Origin: Gemmatimonadota bacterium
GTDB lineage: Bacteria; Gemmatimonadota; Gemmatimonadetes; Longimicrobiales; Gaopeijiaceae
Length of the DNA: 64,000 nucleotides
Assembly (NCBI GenBank): GCA_028874905.1
Contig: JAPPGZ010000082.1
Location: 1-64,000 of the forward strand
Reading direction: 5' to 3'
Both the position numbers and the translations under genes were made by a program. This document shows, piece after piece, positions 9,411 through 18,407 of the stretch (position 1 is the stretch's first letter; the number at the start of each line of letters is the position of its first letter). Below the pieces are notes generated by a model. It was not told the DNA's origin and made no database searches. It saw nothing but the letters and a program-made list of their open reading frames with translations.

Positions 9411-10616
9411 TCAGTACCGCAGATGCCGCTCCACCGACGCGGCGAAGGCCTCCAATTCGGTTTCCACCCCCGCCAGGATCTCGTCGGCCGCCGCGCCCGC
9501 TTCGGCGCCTTTCCGCAGTTCCGGACCGCCCCACAGGATGTCGATCGGGGCCAGGGTCTCCTCGTATTCATAGGGGGGTTCGCGCCAGGCAAAGTCGCGA
9601 GGCGCGAGCTGGCGGGCCGCGACGATGATCTCGACGGCCGTGCGCACCGGCTCGAAGGCGTCCGGATCCGTGACGTGCAACTGGGCGCCGCCGCAGAGCG
9701 CGCCCGCGTGCTTCTGGAAGGTCGGCTCGAAGTGGCAGAGGCGGAACGCTACGCCTGGCAGGCGGGCGCGGTTCAGGCGGGCGACGAGCGCGGTGGGGTC
9801 GAGCCAGGGCGCGCCGAAGATTTCGAAGGGCCGCGTGGTGCCTCGCCCTTCCGAGAGATTGGTGCCTTCGACCAGCACCATCCCGGGATACACGACGCAG
9901 GAGTCGGGTGTGGGCAGGTTCGGGCTGGGCATCACCCAGGGCAGGCCGGTGCGGTCCCAGGTCATGTCGCGCTGCCAGCCTTGGCAGGGAATGACCGTGA
10001 GCTCGCAGCCGACGCCGCGTTCCTCGTTCAGCCAGCGCGCCATTTCGCCGCAGGTCAGACCGTGCCGGAGCGGGACCGGGTGGAGCCCGACGAACGACCG
10101 GTACTCCTCGCGCAGCACCGGCCCCTCACGCCGGACCCCGTCGATCGGGTTGGGGCGGTCCAGCACCACGAAGCGCACGCCGGCATCGGCGCACGCCTCC
10201 ATCGCCAGCGCCATCGTCCACACGAACGTATAGACGCGCACGCCCACGTCCTGAAGGTCGAAGAGGACGGCGTCGAGGCCGTTGAGCATCTCGGGTGTCG
10301 GCTTGCGGACCTCGCCGTACAGCGAGTGGACCGGCAACCCGGTCACGGGGTCGGTGTAGTGCTCCGACTCGATCATATTGTCCTGCTTCTCGCCGCGGGC
10401 GCCGTGCTGGGGGCCGAACAGCGCACGCAGGTCGTAGCCGGCCGCGCGGATGGCGTCGGCGGAGAACTGCAAATCGGCGGTGACCGAAGCGGGATGGGCG
10501 ATCAAACCCAGACGAGCATGGCGAAGCCTGGCGACCGCGGCGCGGACGCCGTCCGACGCGCCGTCTCCGCGCAGGAAGACGTCGAGACCGGGGATGACGG
10601 CAGCCCTTGCGCTCAC
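9411..10616 (-). CDS. namZ: DUF1343 protein, NamZ-type exo-beta-N-acetylmuramidase
   Basis: A 401-residue protein, the normal length of the family. Conserved stretches include GPQHGARGEKQDNM, VHSLYGE, VLFDLQDVGVRVYT, VLDRPNPI and VEGTNLSEGRGTTRPF. NamZ proteins release N-acetylmuramic acid from the non-reducing end of peptidoglycan fragments, so this is likely a cell-wall recycling or scavenging enzyme. No signal peptide is obvious at the chosen start. GTG at 10616 overlaps the stop of the amidohydrolase gene (GTGA at 10613-10616), which suggests coupled translation as the last gene of a long operon. The substrate is inferred from the family. Confidence 0.82.
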   Translation of the reverse strand: MSARAAVIPGLDVFLRGDGASDGVRAAVARLRHARLGLIAHPASVTADLQFSADAIRAAGYDLRALFGPQHGARGEKQDNMIESEHYTDPVTGLPVHSLYGEVRKPTPEMLNGLDAVLFDLQDVGVRVYTFVWTMALAMEACADAGVRFVVLDRPNPIDGVRREGPVLREEYRSFVGLHPVPLRHGLTCGEMARWLNEERGVGCELTVIPCQGWQRDMTWDRTGLPWVMPSPNLPTPDSCVVYPGMVLVEGTNLSEGRGTTRPFEIFGAPWLDPTALVARLNRARLPGVAFRLCHFEPTFQKHAGALCGGAQLHVTDPDAFEPVRTAVEIIVAARQLAPRDFAWREPPYEYEETLAPIDILWGGPELRKGAEAGAAADEILAGVETELEAFAASVERHLRY

Positions 10617-13600
10617 CGCCCCGGCGGAGCCTCCCGCAGCCAGTAGAACGGACCCGCCGGCACCTGGTCCGGCCAGACCTGGTCCAGTGTGTCTCCGTCG
10701 TAGAGCCGACCGTTCATCATCACTTGGTCGACCGTGTTGCTATTGCGGATGTCGTCGAGGGGGTTGCCGTCGAGGACGACCAGGTCCGCCAGCTTGCCAA
10801 CCTCGATGGAACCGAGATCGCGGTCCAGGCCGAGCGAGTGGGCGCCCAGGATTGTGGCTACCTGCAGCGCCTCGTGCTCGGTCATTCCGCCAGCTTGGGT
10901 TGCCCAGAGTTCCCAGTGGTACCCTAACCCCTGCAACTGGCCGTGACTGCCAACGCCGGCTCTTCCTCCCGCCCGAATTACATCGCGGACGAACGCCGAC
11001 ACCTGGTCGAAGGTGTGCACCTCGGGATGGAACCAGCCGGACGGCCCCGGTCCGGGTCCGGGGCGACGCAACGCCTTCTGCAGGATCTCCTCGATGGGCG
11101 TGAAACGGGCGAGCTTTTCGTCGCCGAGCACATCCTCGGTCGCGTAGAAGAAGTTCTCGGCCCAGGGGCCGCCATAGGTGACGAGGATCGTGGGCGTGTA
11201 GGCCATCGTGGACCGCGCCACGAGTTCGACCATGTCGGCGTACATCGGAAAGCCGGGCATGTTGTGCTCCACACCCGAATAGCCGTCGATGGCCATGGTC
11301 ATGTTGACCTTGGTGTCGAGGCCGCCCTCGGTGGTGGGCATCAACTCCAGTTCGCGCGCCGCCTGAAGAATCCACTGGCGCTGCTCGCGGTTGCCCGCGG
11401 CGTACATCTTGATCGTCTTGGTGTCGTAGTAGTCGCTGTAGCGGCGCAGGACATGCCGGGCGTGGTCCAGGTCCTGGACGTTCTCGGACGAGAAGACGCC
11501 GGGGCCGGTCGAGTAGATGCGCGGCGACAGGATCCGGCCCGCGCGCACCAGGTCCTCGTAGCTGATGACGTCGGTGGTGCCGGTCTGCGGGTCCCGGGTG
11601 GTGGTCACGCCGTAGGCCAGGTTGGCCGCATAGGACCAGGGCTGGGTGCGGAGGATGTTGATCTGGGCCCTGAGGTGGGCGTGGGTGTCGATGAAGCCGG
11701 GCACGATGGTCTTGCCGGCAAGGTCGATCACCGCGGCACCATCCGGGTGCGTGACCGTACCGGTGGCTCCCACCTCGGCGATGCGGTTGTCGCGCACGAC
11801 GATATCGCCGCTCTCCAGCACCTCGTCGCCTTTCATGGTCACGACCCGCGCTCCCGACAGGACGACCACGCCCCTGGGGATGTCACGGGGGAATTCGACG
11901 CGGATGCGAACCTCCTCCGGGGCGTAGCGGGGATCGTCGTCGCCCTGTTCGGCGTCCCCGCCGCTCTCGCCTTCTTCGCCCTCTTCCTCCTCCTCTTCAG
12001 GCCCCGCCTCGTCCGCCCCCCGGGCTGCGGCCACCGAGTCCTCGAACGCGCGCGCGGCGTCGAGGTCGTATACCACGTGCGCGTTGCCGATCGTCCAGTG
12101 GATCTTGCGGCCGTCGTCGCCCCACGCCGGGAACTCGCCGCCGATCTCGGTGAGTTGGCGCGCCGGAAAGGACGCGTTTTCGGGGTTGCCCACGTTGACG
12201 GTGGGGACATCGCCGCCGACGAGCGGGACCGTGACCGTGTAGAGGTGGTTGTAGATGCGTGCCAGCGCCTGGTCGCCGCGCGGTGCCATCGTGACGAGGG
12301 TCGCGGAGGGCGGCGTGCTCGAACCGGGCGGACCGGCGCCCACCACGCGCACGTGCTGCTTGCGGTCGGTGCCGTCCCAGCGGAAGGAGACGAGGCCGTC
12401 GCCGGGGTTGTAGGCGTATATGCGATCCGGGTTGCTCGTGAAGTGGTGGTTGCGATCGCGCGCCGGGGCGATGACCGTCGCGTCGCCGCCCGTGGCCGGG
12501 ATCCAGACGAGGTCGTCGGCACCGCCGGGAACGCCGCGGACCAGGGCCTCGTCGTATGCGCGGCCGGGACCGCGCACGGCGATGATGCGCTCGCCGTCGG
12601 GCGACCACGTGGGGCTGTTGTAGAGCGCCGGAGCGGTGGTGAGGCGCGTGGGGTCGCCGCCGTCCGAGTCGACCCGGTAGAGGTGGCCGCCGGTGGCGTC
12701 GTCCCAGGTGGTGTACGCGATGTTCTCCCCGTCGGGCGACCAGGTGGGCATGTGCTCGTTGGCGTCGGATTCGGTGAGGCGCTCGGGTGTGCCGTCGGGC
12801 CACTCCATGACGTAGACGCGGGCGAGCAGCGAAAAGGCGATGCGGTCGCTGCCTGGCGAGGGCACCGCGTCGCGGATCTGCTTGGCGACGAAGGTCTGGG
12901 TGTCCTCGATCCGGTAGTCGAAGTCGACCTCGGGGCCGATCGCCATGTCCACGTCGACGCGGAAGGGGATCGGCGCGGGTTCGGAGCCGTCGACGGGGAC
13001 GCGCCACAGGCCGCCGCCGTAGTAGGCGATGACCTCGCGCGAGTCCGGGGTGAAGGACATCCCGGGATAGGCGTCGCGGGTGGCGCGGGACTCCTGGTCG
13101 TCGCGCTGCACGGGGAAGGCCAGCCAGCGCTCGTCGCCCGTGTCGAGATCGCGGATACGGAGGCCGGTGTCACCGATGTGGCGGGAGCCGTACACGAGCC
13201 ATCGCCCGTCGGGGCTGAGCGTGGGGCGGAAGGCGCCGCCGTACCGGAACGAGCGGGTGGCGGATTCGCCGGTCTCGCGGTCGTAGACGGCGAGCTGGTA
13301 TTGGCGCATGCCGGAGTTGTACTCCCAGCTGCCGGTGCGGTAGGCGTACCAGATGTAGCGCCCGGTGTCTCCGAAGGCGGCGCCGGTGGTGCGGCGGTTG
13401 GCTGGCTCGTCGATGAGCTGGATCCCCGTGCCGCCGTCGACGTGGTAGAGCCACAGTTTGCCCTGGCCAGGGCCCTGCCTGGTGGCGATCACGTAGTCGC
13501 CGTCGGGGGTCCACTCAGGGGACTGGTAGGAGCTCGACCTGCCCTGTGTGACCTGGACGGTGTCGGTCTTGTCCACCGAGATGATGTGGATGCCCTCCCC

Positions 13601-13963
13601 ACCGCTCCGGTCCGAGGTGAAGACGACGCGCGTGCCGTCGGGGCTGAAGCGAGGCTGCCCGTCGAAGGCCATGCCCTGGGTGAGCGGCGTCGCGGTACCG
13701 CCGGTGATCGGCATCGTGTAGAGGTCGCCGAGGAAGTCGAACACCAGGGTCTGGCCGTCGGGGCTGACATCGACGGACATCCAGGAGCCTTCGGTGAAAC
13801 TGGTGGAGATGGTGCGCCCGGGGGCGAGCGGGAGACCCTCCTGCTGGGGGTGGGTCTCGTCCTCGTCTGATTCCTGGGCGCCGAGGGGGATGGGATTGAG
13901 TCCGGCCGCGCAAAAAGCGGCCGACAGGAGCATGCAAACGCCCCGTTGCGTCGTCGCCCTCAT
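10613..13963 (-). CDS. Secreted amidohydrolase with N-terminal TolB/PD40 beta-propeller
   Basis: About 1116 residues. A signal peptide (ending PLGAQ) is followed by a propeller with repeated SPDG-type PD40 motifs (FSPDGTRVVFTSD, WSPDGENIAYTTW) to about residue 640, an acidic linker (EEEEEEGEEGE), then an amidohydrolase TIM barrel with the metal motif FIDTHAHL near 758 and the C-terminal signature IEVGKLADLVVLDGNPL. This fusion is common in Gemmatimonadota and Bacteroidota and is usually annotated as peptidase or amidase-like; the real substrate is unknown. ATG at 13963 overlaps the SRPBCC stop (ATGA at 13960-13963) and begins the signal peptide; a start at 14023 would add an unlikely extension. 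Confidence 0.88.
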   Translation of the reverse strand: MRATTQRGVCMLLSAAFCAAGLNPIPLGAQESDEDETHPQQEGLPLAPGRTISTSFTEGSWMSVDVSPDGQTLVFDFLGDLYTMPITGGTATPLTQGMAFDGQPRFSPDGTRVVFTSDRSGGEGIHIISVDKTDTVQVTQGRSSSYQSPEWTPDGDYVIATRQGPGQGKLWLYHVDGGTGIQLIDEPANRRTTGAAFGDTGRYIWYAYRTGSWEYNSGMRQYQLAVYDRETGESATRSFRYGGAFRPTLSPDGRWLVYGSRHIGDTGLRIRDLDTGDERWLAFPVQRDDQESRATRDAYPGMSFTPDSREVIAYYGGGLWRVPVDGSEPAPIPFRVDVDMAIGPEVDFDYRIEDTQTFVAKQIRDAVPSPGSDRIAFSLLARVYVMEWPDGTPERLTESDANEHMPTWSPDGENIAYTTWDDATGGHLYRVDSDGGDPTRLTTAPALYNSPTWSPDGERIIAVRGPGRAYDEALVRGVPGGADDLVWIPATGGDATVIAPARDRNHHFTSNPDRIYAYNPGDGLVSFRWDGTDRKQHVRVVGAGPPGSSTPPSATLVTMAPRGDQALARIYNHLYTVTVPLVGGDVPTVNVGNPENASFPARQLTEIGGEFPAWGDDGRKIHWTIGNAHVVYDLDAARAFEDSVAAARGADEAGPEEEEEEGEEGESGGDAEQGDDDPRYAPEEVRIRVEFPRDIPRGVVVLSGARVVTMKGDEVLESGDIVVRDNRIAEVGATGTVTHPDGAAVIDLAGKTIVPGFIDTHAHLRAQINILRTQPWSYAANLAYGVTTTRDPQTGTTDVISYEDLVRAGRILSPRIYSTGPGVFSSENVQDLDHARHVLRRYSDYYDTKTIKMYAAGNREQRQWILQAARELELMPTTEGGLDTKVNMTMAIDGYSGVEHNMPGFPMYADMVELVARSTMAYTPTILVTYGGPWAENFFYATEDVLGDEKLARFTPIEEILQKALRRPGPGPGPSGWFHPEVHTFDQVSAFVRDVIRAGGRAGVGSHGQLQGLGYHWELWATQAGGMTEHEALQVATILGAHSLGLDRDLGSIEVGKLADLVVLDGNPLDDIRNSNTVDQVMMNGRLYDGDTLDQVWPDQVPAGPFYWLREAPPGR

Positions 13964-14778
13964 TCCTGCCCGGGAAAGAGCCGTGATATCGTTTGCCCGA
14001 GGGCCTCGCCGGTCTCGCTGCATCGCTCTTCATCCAATCCGTAGGCCGAAAGCCACACTCCCATCTTCCATCGCTTGCCCGTCCCTTCGAGCTCGACGTG
14101 CAGAATGCCGTCGTTCAGCGAACTCACCATTCCGGCGAAGGCCCAGGGGCGGTCGGACAGTACGGTTGTTCCCTCCAGCGCCGTGCCGTCATCGAGGCGA
14201 AGGCTGAACGCGTCGCCTGGCCGTGTCGGCACCGTCCCCAGGCCGTCCGCCCCGAAGATCGTGTCCCAGACCTCTTCGCGCGTTCCGGTCACCCAGGGCC
14301 GCTCGCTGATCATGGTGCGGCGCGTGTCCGGGTGGCGCTCCAGGTAGTGCTTGAGGTTCCAGAGGAAGAAGCGCCATCCGTTGGTCATCATGTGGAACGC
14401 GTCGTCCCAGTCCTTGCTGGCCAACAGCGCCGAGTTCACGAGATGCACGCGCGTTCCGCCCTCGCGCGGCTCCAGGTGGTAGTCGAGGACCATGGGAACG
14501 GCGCCCTCCGCGGCCGCTTCGTCGGGCGGCTCGTCGACGAGCTGCAGGTGCTCGGCGGGACGCCACACCGCAATATCGCTCGTCCACTCCGCTCCCTCCG
14601 CCCATGCCACCGTGACCGTTCCGCCCTTCCCGGGGTCGACCGACGCGATGGGCGAGAACCAGCTGGCGAGGCGATCGCCCTCCGACAGCGCTCGCCACAC
14701 CGCGTCGGGCGACGCGGCGATGTCCACGGACAGCGCGATCGTCCGCGTCCCGGGGGCCGCGGCTGACCCGTTCTTCAC
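13960..14778 (-). CDS. SRPBCC/AHSA1-family protein with two START-like halves
   Basis: About 272 residues. The first half is a typical AHSA1 (activator of Hsp90 ATPase homologue 1-like) domain: IAASPDAVWRALSEGDRLASWF near 19-40 and GWRFFLWNLKHYLE near 132. The second half (ERPWVTGTREEVWDTIFG onward) resembles a second, more divergent START-like fold. These domains bind hydrophobic ligands or act with chaperones; no enzymatic role is assured. GTG at 14778 forms a GTGA overlap with the DUF4175-like gene, and its stop overlaps the amidohydrolase start, so it sits tightly coupled in the middle of the operon. Confidence 0.78.
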   Translation of the reverse strand: MKNGSAAAPGTRTIALSVDIAASPDAVWRALSEGDRLASWFSPIASVDPGKGGTVTVAWAEGAEWTSDIAVWRPAEHLQLVDEPPDEAAAEGAVPMVLDYHLEPREGGTRVHLVNSALLASKDWDDAFHMMTNGWRFFLWNLKHYLERHPDTRRTMISERPWVTGTREEVWDTIFGADGLGTVPTRPGDAFSLRLDDGTALEGTTVLSDRPWAFAGMVSSLNDGILHVELEGTGKRWKMGVWLSAYGLDEERCSETGEALGQTISRLFPGQE

Positions 14779-17700
14779 GATAGGTTGTTTCCGGCGCCGG
14801 GTCCCCGGTTCGCGCCGTCACGCGCCCGGCTGCCCTCGTCGCGCGATAGCGCCCGATAGTACTCCTCCACGAGGGCGCGGTATTCCTCGGGCACGTCTCC
14901 GGACTGGTACAGGAAGATCCGCTCCTCGTCGCCAGCGGCGAACTCGCGCCGCAGACGGAACTCGAGTTGCTTGATCGTCTGCACCAACTCGCTCTGAAGG
15001 CGCAGCACTTCTTCCGCGTCGGCGTAGGTGCCCTGGCGGTCGAGAAGGCGCATTGCGTCGATCATGGCCTGAAGTTCGCGGGGGTCCGCGCCCGCCCGCT
15101 CGACAAGACCGGCCAGTGTCCGCGCTTCACCCGCGCGCTCGCGAACCTCCCGGCGCATCTGCCGGATCGCGTCGGGATCGAATGCGCGAGGCCCTCCGGC
15201 GCCGACCCGGTCGAAATCGTAGTCCCGCGGGCCAGGCGCCCCGGTGCGCGCTCCGGGGTCCCCTCGCCGGGCTCCGGAGTCGCCCGCGCGCTCGCCGGGA
15301 TCACCTGCGCGTTCGCCGGGATTGCCCGCGGCGCCCTGCGCACTACCCTCGCGCTCGCCCGGATTGCCCTGGGCACCTTCGCCCTGCTGCTCGCCGCCCT
15401 CGCCCTCCCGCGCGTCGCCCTCGCCACCCCGGGTCTCATTCCGAGTGCGGCGCTCCAGCGACTCCAGGCTCCGCATCAGGTCCCGCGCGGACTCGAGCGC
15501 CTCCGTCGCCAGATCGTCGGTGACCCGGTCGCGAACAGCGTCGGCCGCTTCGTCCAGGCGATTCGCGAGCGACTGGATGGCCTGCGCATTCTGGTCCTCG
15601 AACGCCTCGGCGTATTCCTCCTGGCCCTGACGTCCCACAAGGCTGCGTGACCAGAGGATCCGTTCACGCAACTGCGTCTCGCGGATCGTCTCGGCGGCTT
15701 CCTCCAGCTCCCTGGCTCCCGACGCGCCATCACGCCTTGCACTGGCTCCGAGTTGGTCCAGTTGAGCCAATAGGTCGCCGACCTCTTCGGCCATGTCTTC
15801 CTTGGTCTCGTTTATGCGCCCGACCTGGTCAGCGGAAGGACGTCCCGCGCGCCGCATCGCGGCCATCCGGTTCTGGACGTCCTCCTGCTGGCGGGACAGG
15901 CCCGCCACGCGCTCGCGCGCGTCCGCCAGATCCCGTTCCAGGCGGTCGTCCTGCACCCCTTCGAGTCGATCCCGCGCGTCGCGCAGCCGCTCAAGGGCCG
16001 AACGGGCCTCCGTGACGCCGGTGTTCCCACGATTCGCCGCGGATCGGCGCATCGCGTCCGCCGCGCGCTGCAGCCCCCGCGAGATCTCCTCCAGCTGGCG
16101 GTCACCCGACTCCCGTGACAGACGCTCCAGCTGGCGCGCCGCCTCTTCCGCCTCTTCCGCCAGGTCCCGGGCGGCCTGGCTCCCGCCGCCTCCCCCGCCG
16201 CCCTGCTGGGCCGACGCCCTGAGCCGCTGGCGCTCCAACTCCTGTTCCTGACGCCTCGCCAGTTCGCGGAGCTTCTCCAGGGCCTCGTCAACGCCCTGGT
16301 CGGCGCTTTCCTGCTGGCTTCGCTGGACGGTCTCGTACTGGTTGCGAAGCGCATCGGTCTCCAGCTCGAACAGGTCGGCGAGATCCTCGGCGCTGGGACC
16401 CTGCTGGCCACCGCCACCGCCGCCGCCCTGCTGCCTTTCCAGCGATACAAAGCGTTCGTACGTCTCTTCGGCCTTCTGCAGCTGTCGCAGCCCGCGCTGC
16501 TCGGGCGCGATGGCGCCGCCGGGGCTCAACGCGCGCAATGAGTCGATGGCCTCGGACATGGCTTCCACCGCCACGGGCAGCGTCTCGGCGATCCGTTCGA
16601 ACGTCTCGTCCGCCCCCGCAATGCCGCGGTTGACGATCCGCTGCCGCAGCGTCTGGACCTGCTCCTGCAGCCGCTCCTGGTTCAGCGCGACGCTGACGAC
16701 GTTCTCTTCCCACACGTCCGGCGAATAGCTGTCCCGGTCACGCACGAGGTTGAACGAGGCCGCGATGATCTGGCGCTGGATGGCCGACAGGTCCTGGTCC
16801 ATGCCGCCGCCGCCACCTCCGCCCCCCCCGCCGCCGCCACCACCCTCGGCTTCGCGGAAATCACGGCGGAACGGGCGCACCTTCAGGAAGTAGATGTCGG
16901 TCAGGGCCTCGCGCGGCGAAGGCGCGTTGTCGCGCGCGATCCCGTGGTAGGCCACGAGGTCGCCCGTCTCCAGCTCGAAATCCTCCAGGAAGAGCGTATG
17001 ACTCGCCGTCAACTCGGTGACGGGCACTCCCCCGGAGGCGTGCAGGCGAACCGTGTCGGAGGGCCCGCCGTTCACGCTGTAGACCAGCAGGACGTCGGCG
17101 ACGCCCAGATCGTCGTCGGCGCGTGCTTCGATGAACACCTCCTCGATGGCACTGACGTCGGTGTCGCGTCCCGGTTTGCTGAACGAAATCGACGGCCCCT
17201 GGTCCGAGAGCACGTCGATCCGGTAGTCCGGCGCGCCCGTGACCCATGTGCTATCGTGAGTCTGGAGGCGGATGCCGTAGAAACCCTCGTCGCGGACCGT
17301 GAACGAACCGCCGAAGGTGCCCTCGGGCCCGGCCTCCATGGCGATGGTGTCGCCCGCGTCCATCACGATCAGGGCGCCGGGTGAGGCGATCGTGGGCGTA
17401 ACCTCGATCTCGACCCGGGTCCCGGCGAGGGCCGCCACGTCACCTCCGTATTCGAAACGGCGCGGTGTCAGGCCCGTGTAGCGCGGGAAATGGTACACCA
17501 TCGCCAGTCGGTCCACCGCAGGGAGGTCGGCGACGCCGAGCGTGAAGGTCCCGGACCGGACACCGTTCGCCTCGACGTAGTACGTGGTCTCTTCGGCGAC
17601 GTTCAGGAGGAGTCCCTCGAACGCGCCTGTGCCGTCCTCGATCATGGGCGTGTCCACGAAGCCGTTGGAGCCCGTCTCCCGGGTGTAGAGCACGACATCG

Positions 17701-18377
17701 TCCGAGGCGAAGCCGTGGAGGACAGCCGAGACGAGGAGGTCGGAGTTGCGTGAGATGGTGGTGTCGCCGGGCGTGACCGCGACGCTGTACGGGTTGACGG
17801 ACTCGGCCGAGCGGGTCGGGAAGAACAGGGCGGACATGCCATGGCGAAGAAAGCCCGGGCCGAGGAGGAGAACGGCCACCGACGCCAGCGTGAGGCCACC
17901 GAGGGCTCCTGCGGAGCGGCGAATGGACTGCTGCTCGATGCGGCCGCCGTAGTCGATGCGCCGGCATTCGCGCACGGCGCGCTTCACGACCTCCTGGAGG
18001 AGCGGAGACCGCTCGAGTTCGTCGGCCTTGCCAGCCGACTCCACGGCGGCCAGGACGCGGGCTTGCAGAGAGGGCTCGTTCTCCTCCAGGTACAGAGCCA
18101 CCCTTTCGTCCGAGATGGGGCGAAGCAGGGGCCAAACTACCCAGCGAACGACGAAGCAGCCCACAACCAGCCACAGGACGATTCGTAAGGCGGTCACTGC
18201 TTCCGGCTGAAAGCGCAGGAACTCGAGGCTGGAAGCCGAAACCAGGAACGTGACGAAGGCGCCGGCGACTGTCAGAGCGAGGCCTCGCAGGATGAGCTTG
18301 AGGCGCCACCTGCGCCGGACGCGCCGCACGACGCGCAGGATCTGGTCTCTGGAGCGCCAGTTGTCCGCTATGGACAT
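14775..18377 (-). CDS. Large DUF4175-like membrane protein with long coiled-coil region
   Basis: 1200 residues. Hydrophobic segments near 27-47, 60-80 and 155-175 are followed by an Ig-like periplasmic part (about 190-510), a poly-glycine run (about 511-525), and a very long Glu/Arg/Gln-rich coiled coil (about 530-1000). A low-complexity stretch of PGERAGD-type repeats and a final helical part come next. Overall order matches DUF4175 proteins found beside MoxR/vWA genes. ATG at 18377 has a good AAGGGGG ribosome-binding site just upstream. It follows the BatA-like gene by 30 bp and overlaps the SRPBCC gene. Likely a scaffold of a periplasmic or inner-membrane complex; the function is unproven. 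Confidence 0.7.
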   Translation of the reverse strand: MSIADNWRSRDQILRVVRRVRRRWRLKLILRGLALTVAGAFVTFLVSASSLEFLRFQPEAVTALRIVLWLVVGCFVVRWVVWPLLRPISDERVALYLEENEPSLQARVLAAVESAGKADELERSPLLQEVVKRAVRECRRIDYGGRIEQQSIRRSAGALGGLTLASVAVLLLGPGFLRHGMSALFFPTRSAESVNPYSVAVTPGDTTISRNSDLLVSAVLHGFASDDVVLYTRETGSNGFVDTPMIEDGTGAFEGLLLNVAEETTYYVEANGVRSGTFTLGVADLPAVDRLAMVYHFPRYTGLTPRRFEYGGDVAALAGTRVEIEVTPTIASPGALIVMDAGDTIAMEAGPEGTFGGSFTVRDEGFYGIRLQTHDSTWVTGAPDYRIDVLSDQGPSISFSKPGRDTDVSAIEEVFIEARADDDLGVADVLLVYSVNGGPSDTVRLHASGGVPVTELTASHTLFLEDFELETGDLVAYHGIARDNAPSPREALTDIYFLKVRPFRRDFREAEGGGGGGGGGGGGGGMDQDLSAIQRQIIAASFNLVRDRDSYSPDVWEENVVSVALNQERLQEQVQTLRQRIVNRGIAGADETFERIAETLPVAVEAMSEAIDSLRALSPGGAIAPEQRGLRQLQKAEETYERFVSLERQQGGGGGGGQQGPSAEDLADLFELETDALRNQYETVQRSQQESADQGVDEALEKLRELARRQEQELERQRLRASAQQGGGGGGGSQAARDLAEEAEEAARQLERLSRESGDRQLEEISRGLQRAADAMRRSAANRGNTGVTEARSALERLRDARDRLEGVQDDRLERDLADARERVAGLSRQQEDVQNRMAAMRRAGRPSADQVGRINETKEDMAEEVGDLLAQLDQLGASARRDGASGARELEEAAETIRETQLRERILWSRSLVGRQGQEEYAEAFEDQNAQAIQSLANRLDEAADAVRDRVTDDLATEALESARDLMRSLESLERRTRNETRGGEGDAREGEGGEQQGEGAQGNPGEREGSAQGAAGNPGERAGDPGERAGDSGARRGDPGARTGAPGPRDYDFDRVGAGGPRAFDPDAIRQMRREVRERAGEARTLAGLVERAGADPRELQAMIDAMRLLDRQGTYADAEEVLRLQSELVQTIKQLEFRLRREFAAGDEERIFLYQSGDVPEEYRALVEEYYRALSRDEGSRARDGANRGPGAGNNLS
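15240..15375 (-). repeat. Tandem imperfect ~21-bp coding repeats (PGERAGD-type)
   Basis: Inside the DUF4175-like gene the DNA repeats a roughly 21-bp GC-rich unit about six times, encoding variants of PGERAGD, PGERAGDS, ARRGDPG and ARTGAPG. The units differ by a few bases each, as expected from an old tandem expansion. This is a likely site of length variation between strains. Confidence 0.6.
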
Positions 18378-18407
18378 GTTACCCCCTTCAGTCTGTCACG
18401 GAACCGT

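Noticed and set aside
10943-13870. 975-codon open frame on the plus strand, antisense to the amidohydrolase gene
   Set aside because: Composition is a typical mirror of a high-GC gene (Val/Gly/Asp/His-rich, no domain). The minus-strand frame has clear family motifs.
16801-16845. Long G/C run in the DUF4175-like gene
   Set aside because: Explained by a poly-glycine linker in frame; not a separate element.
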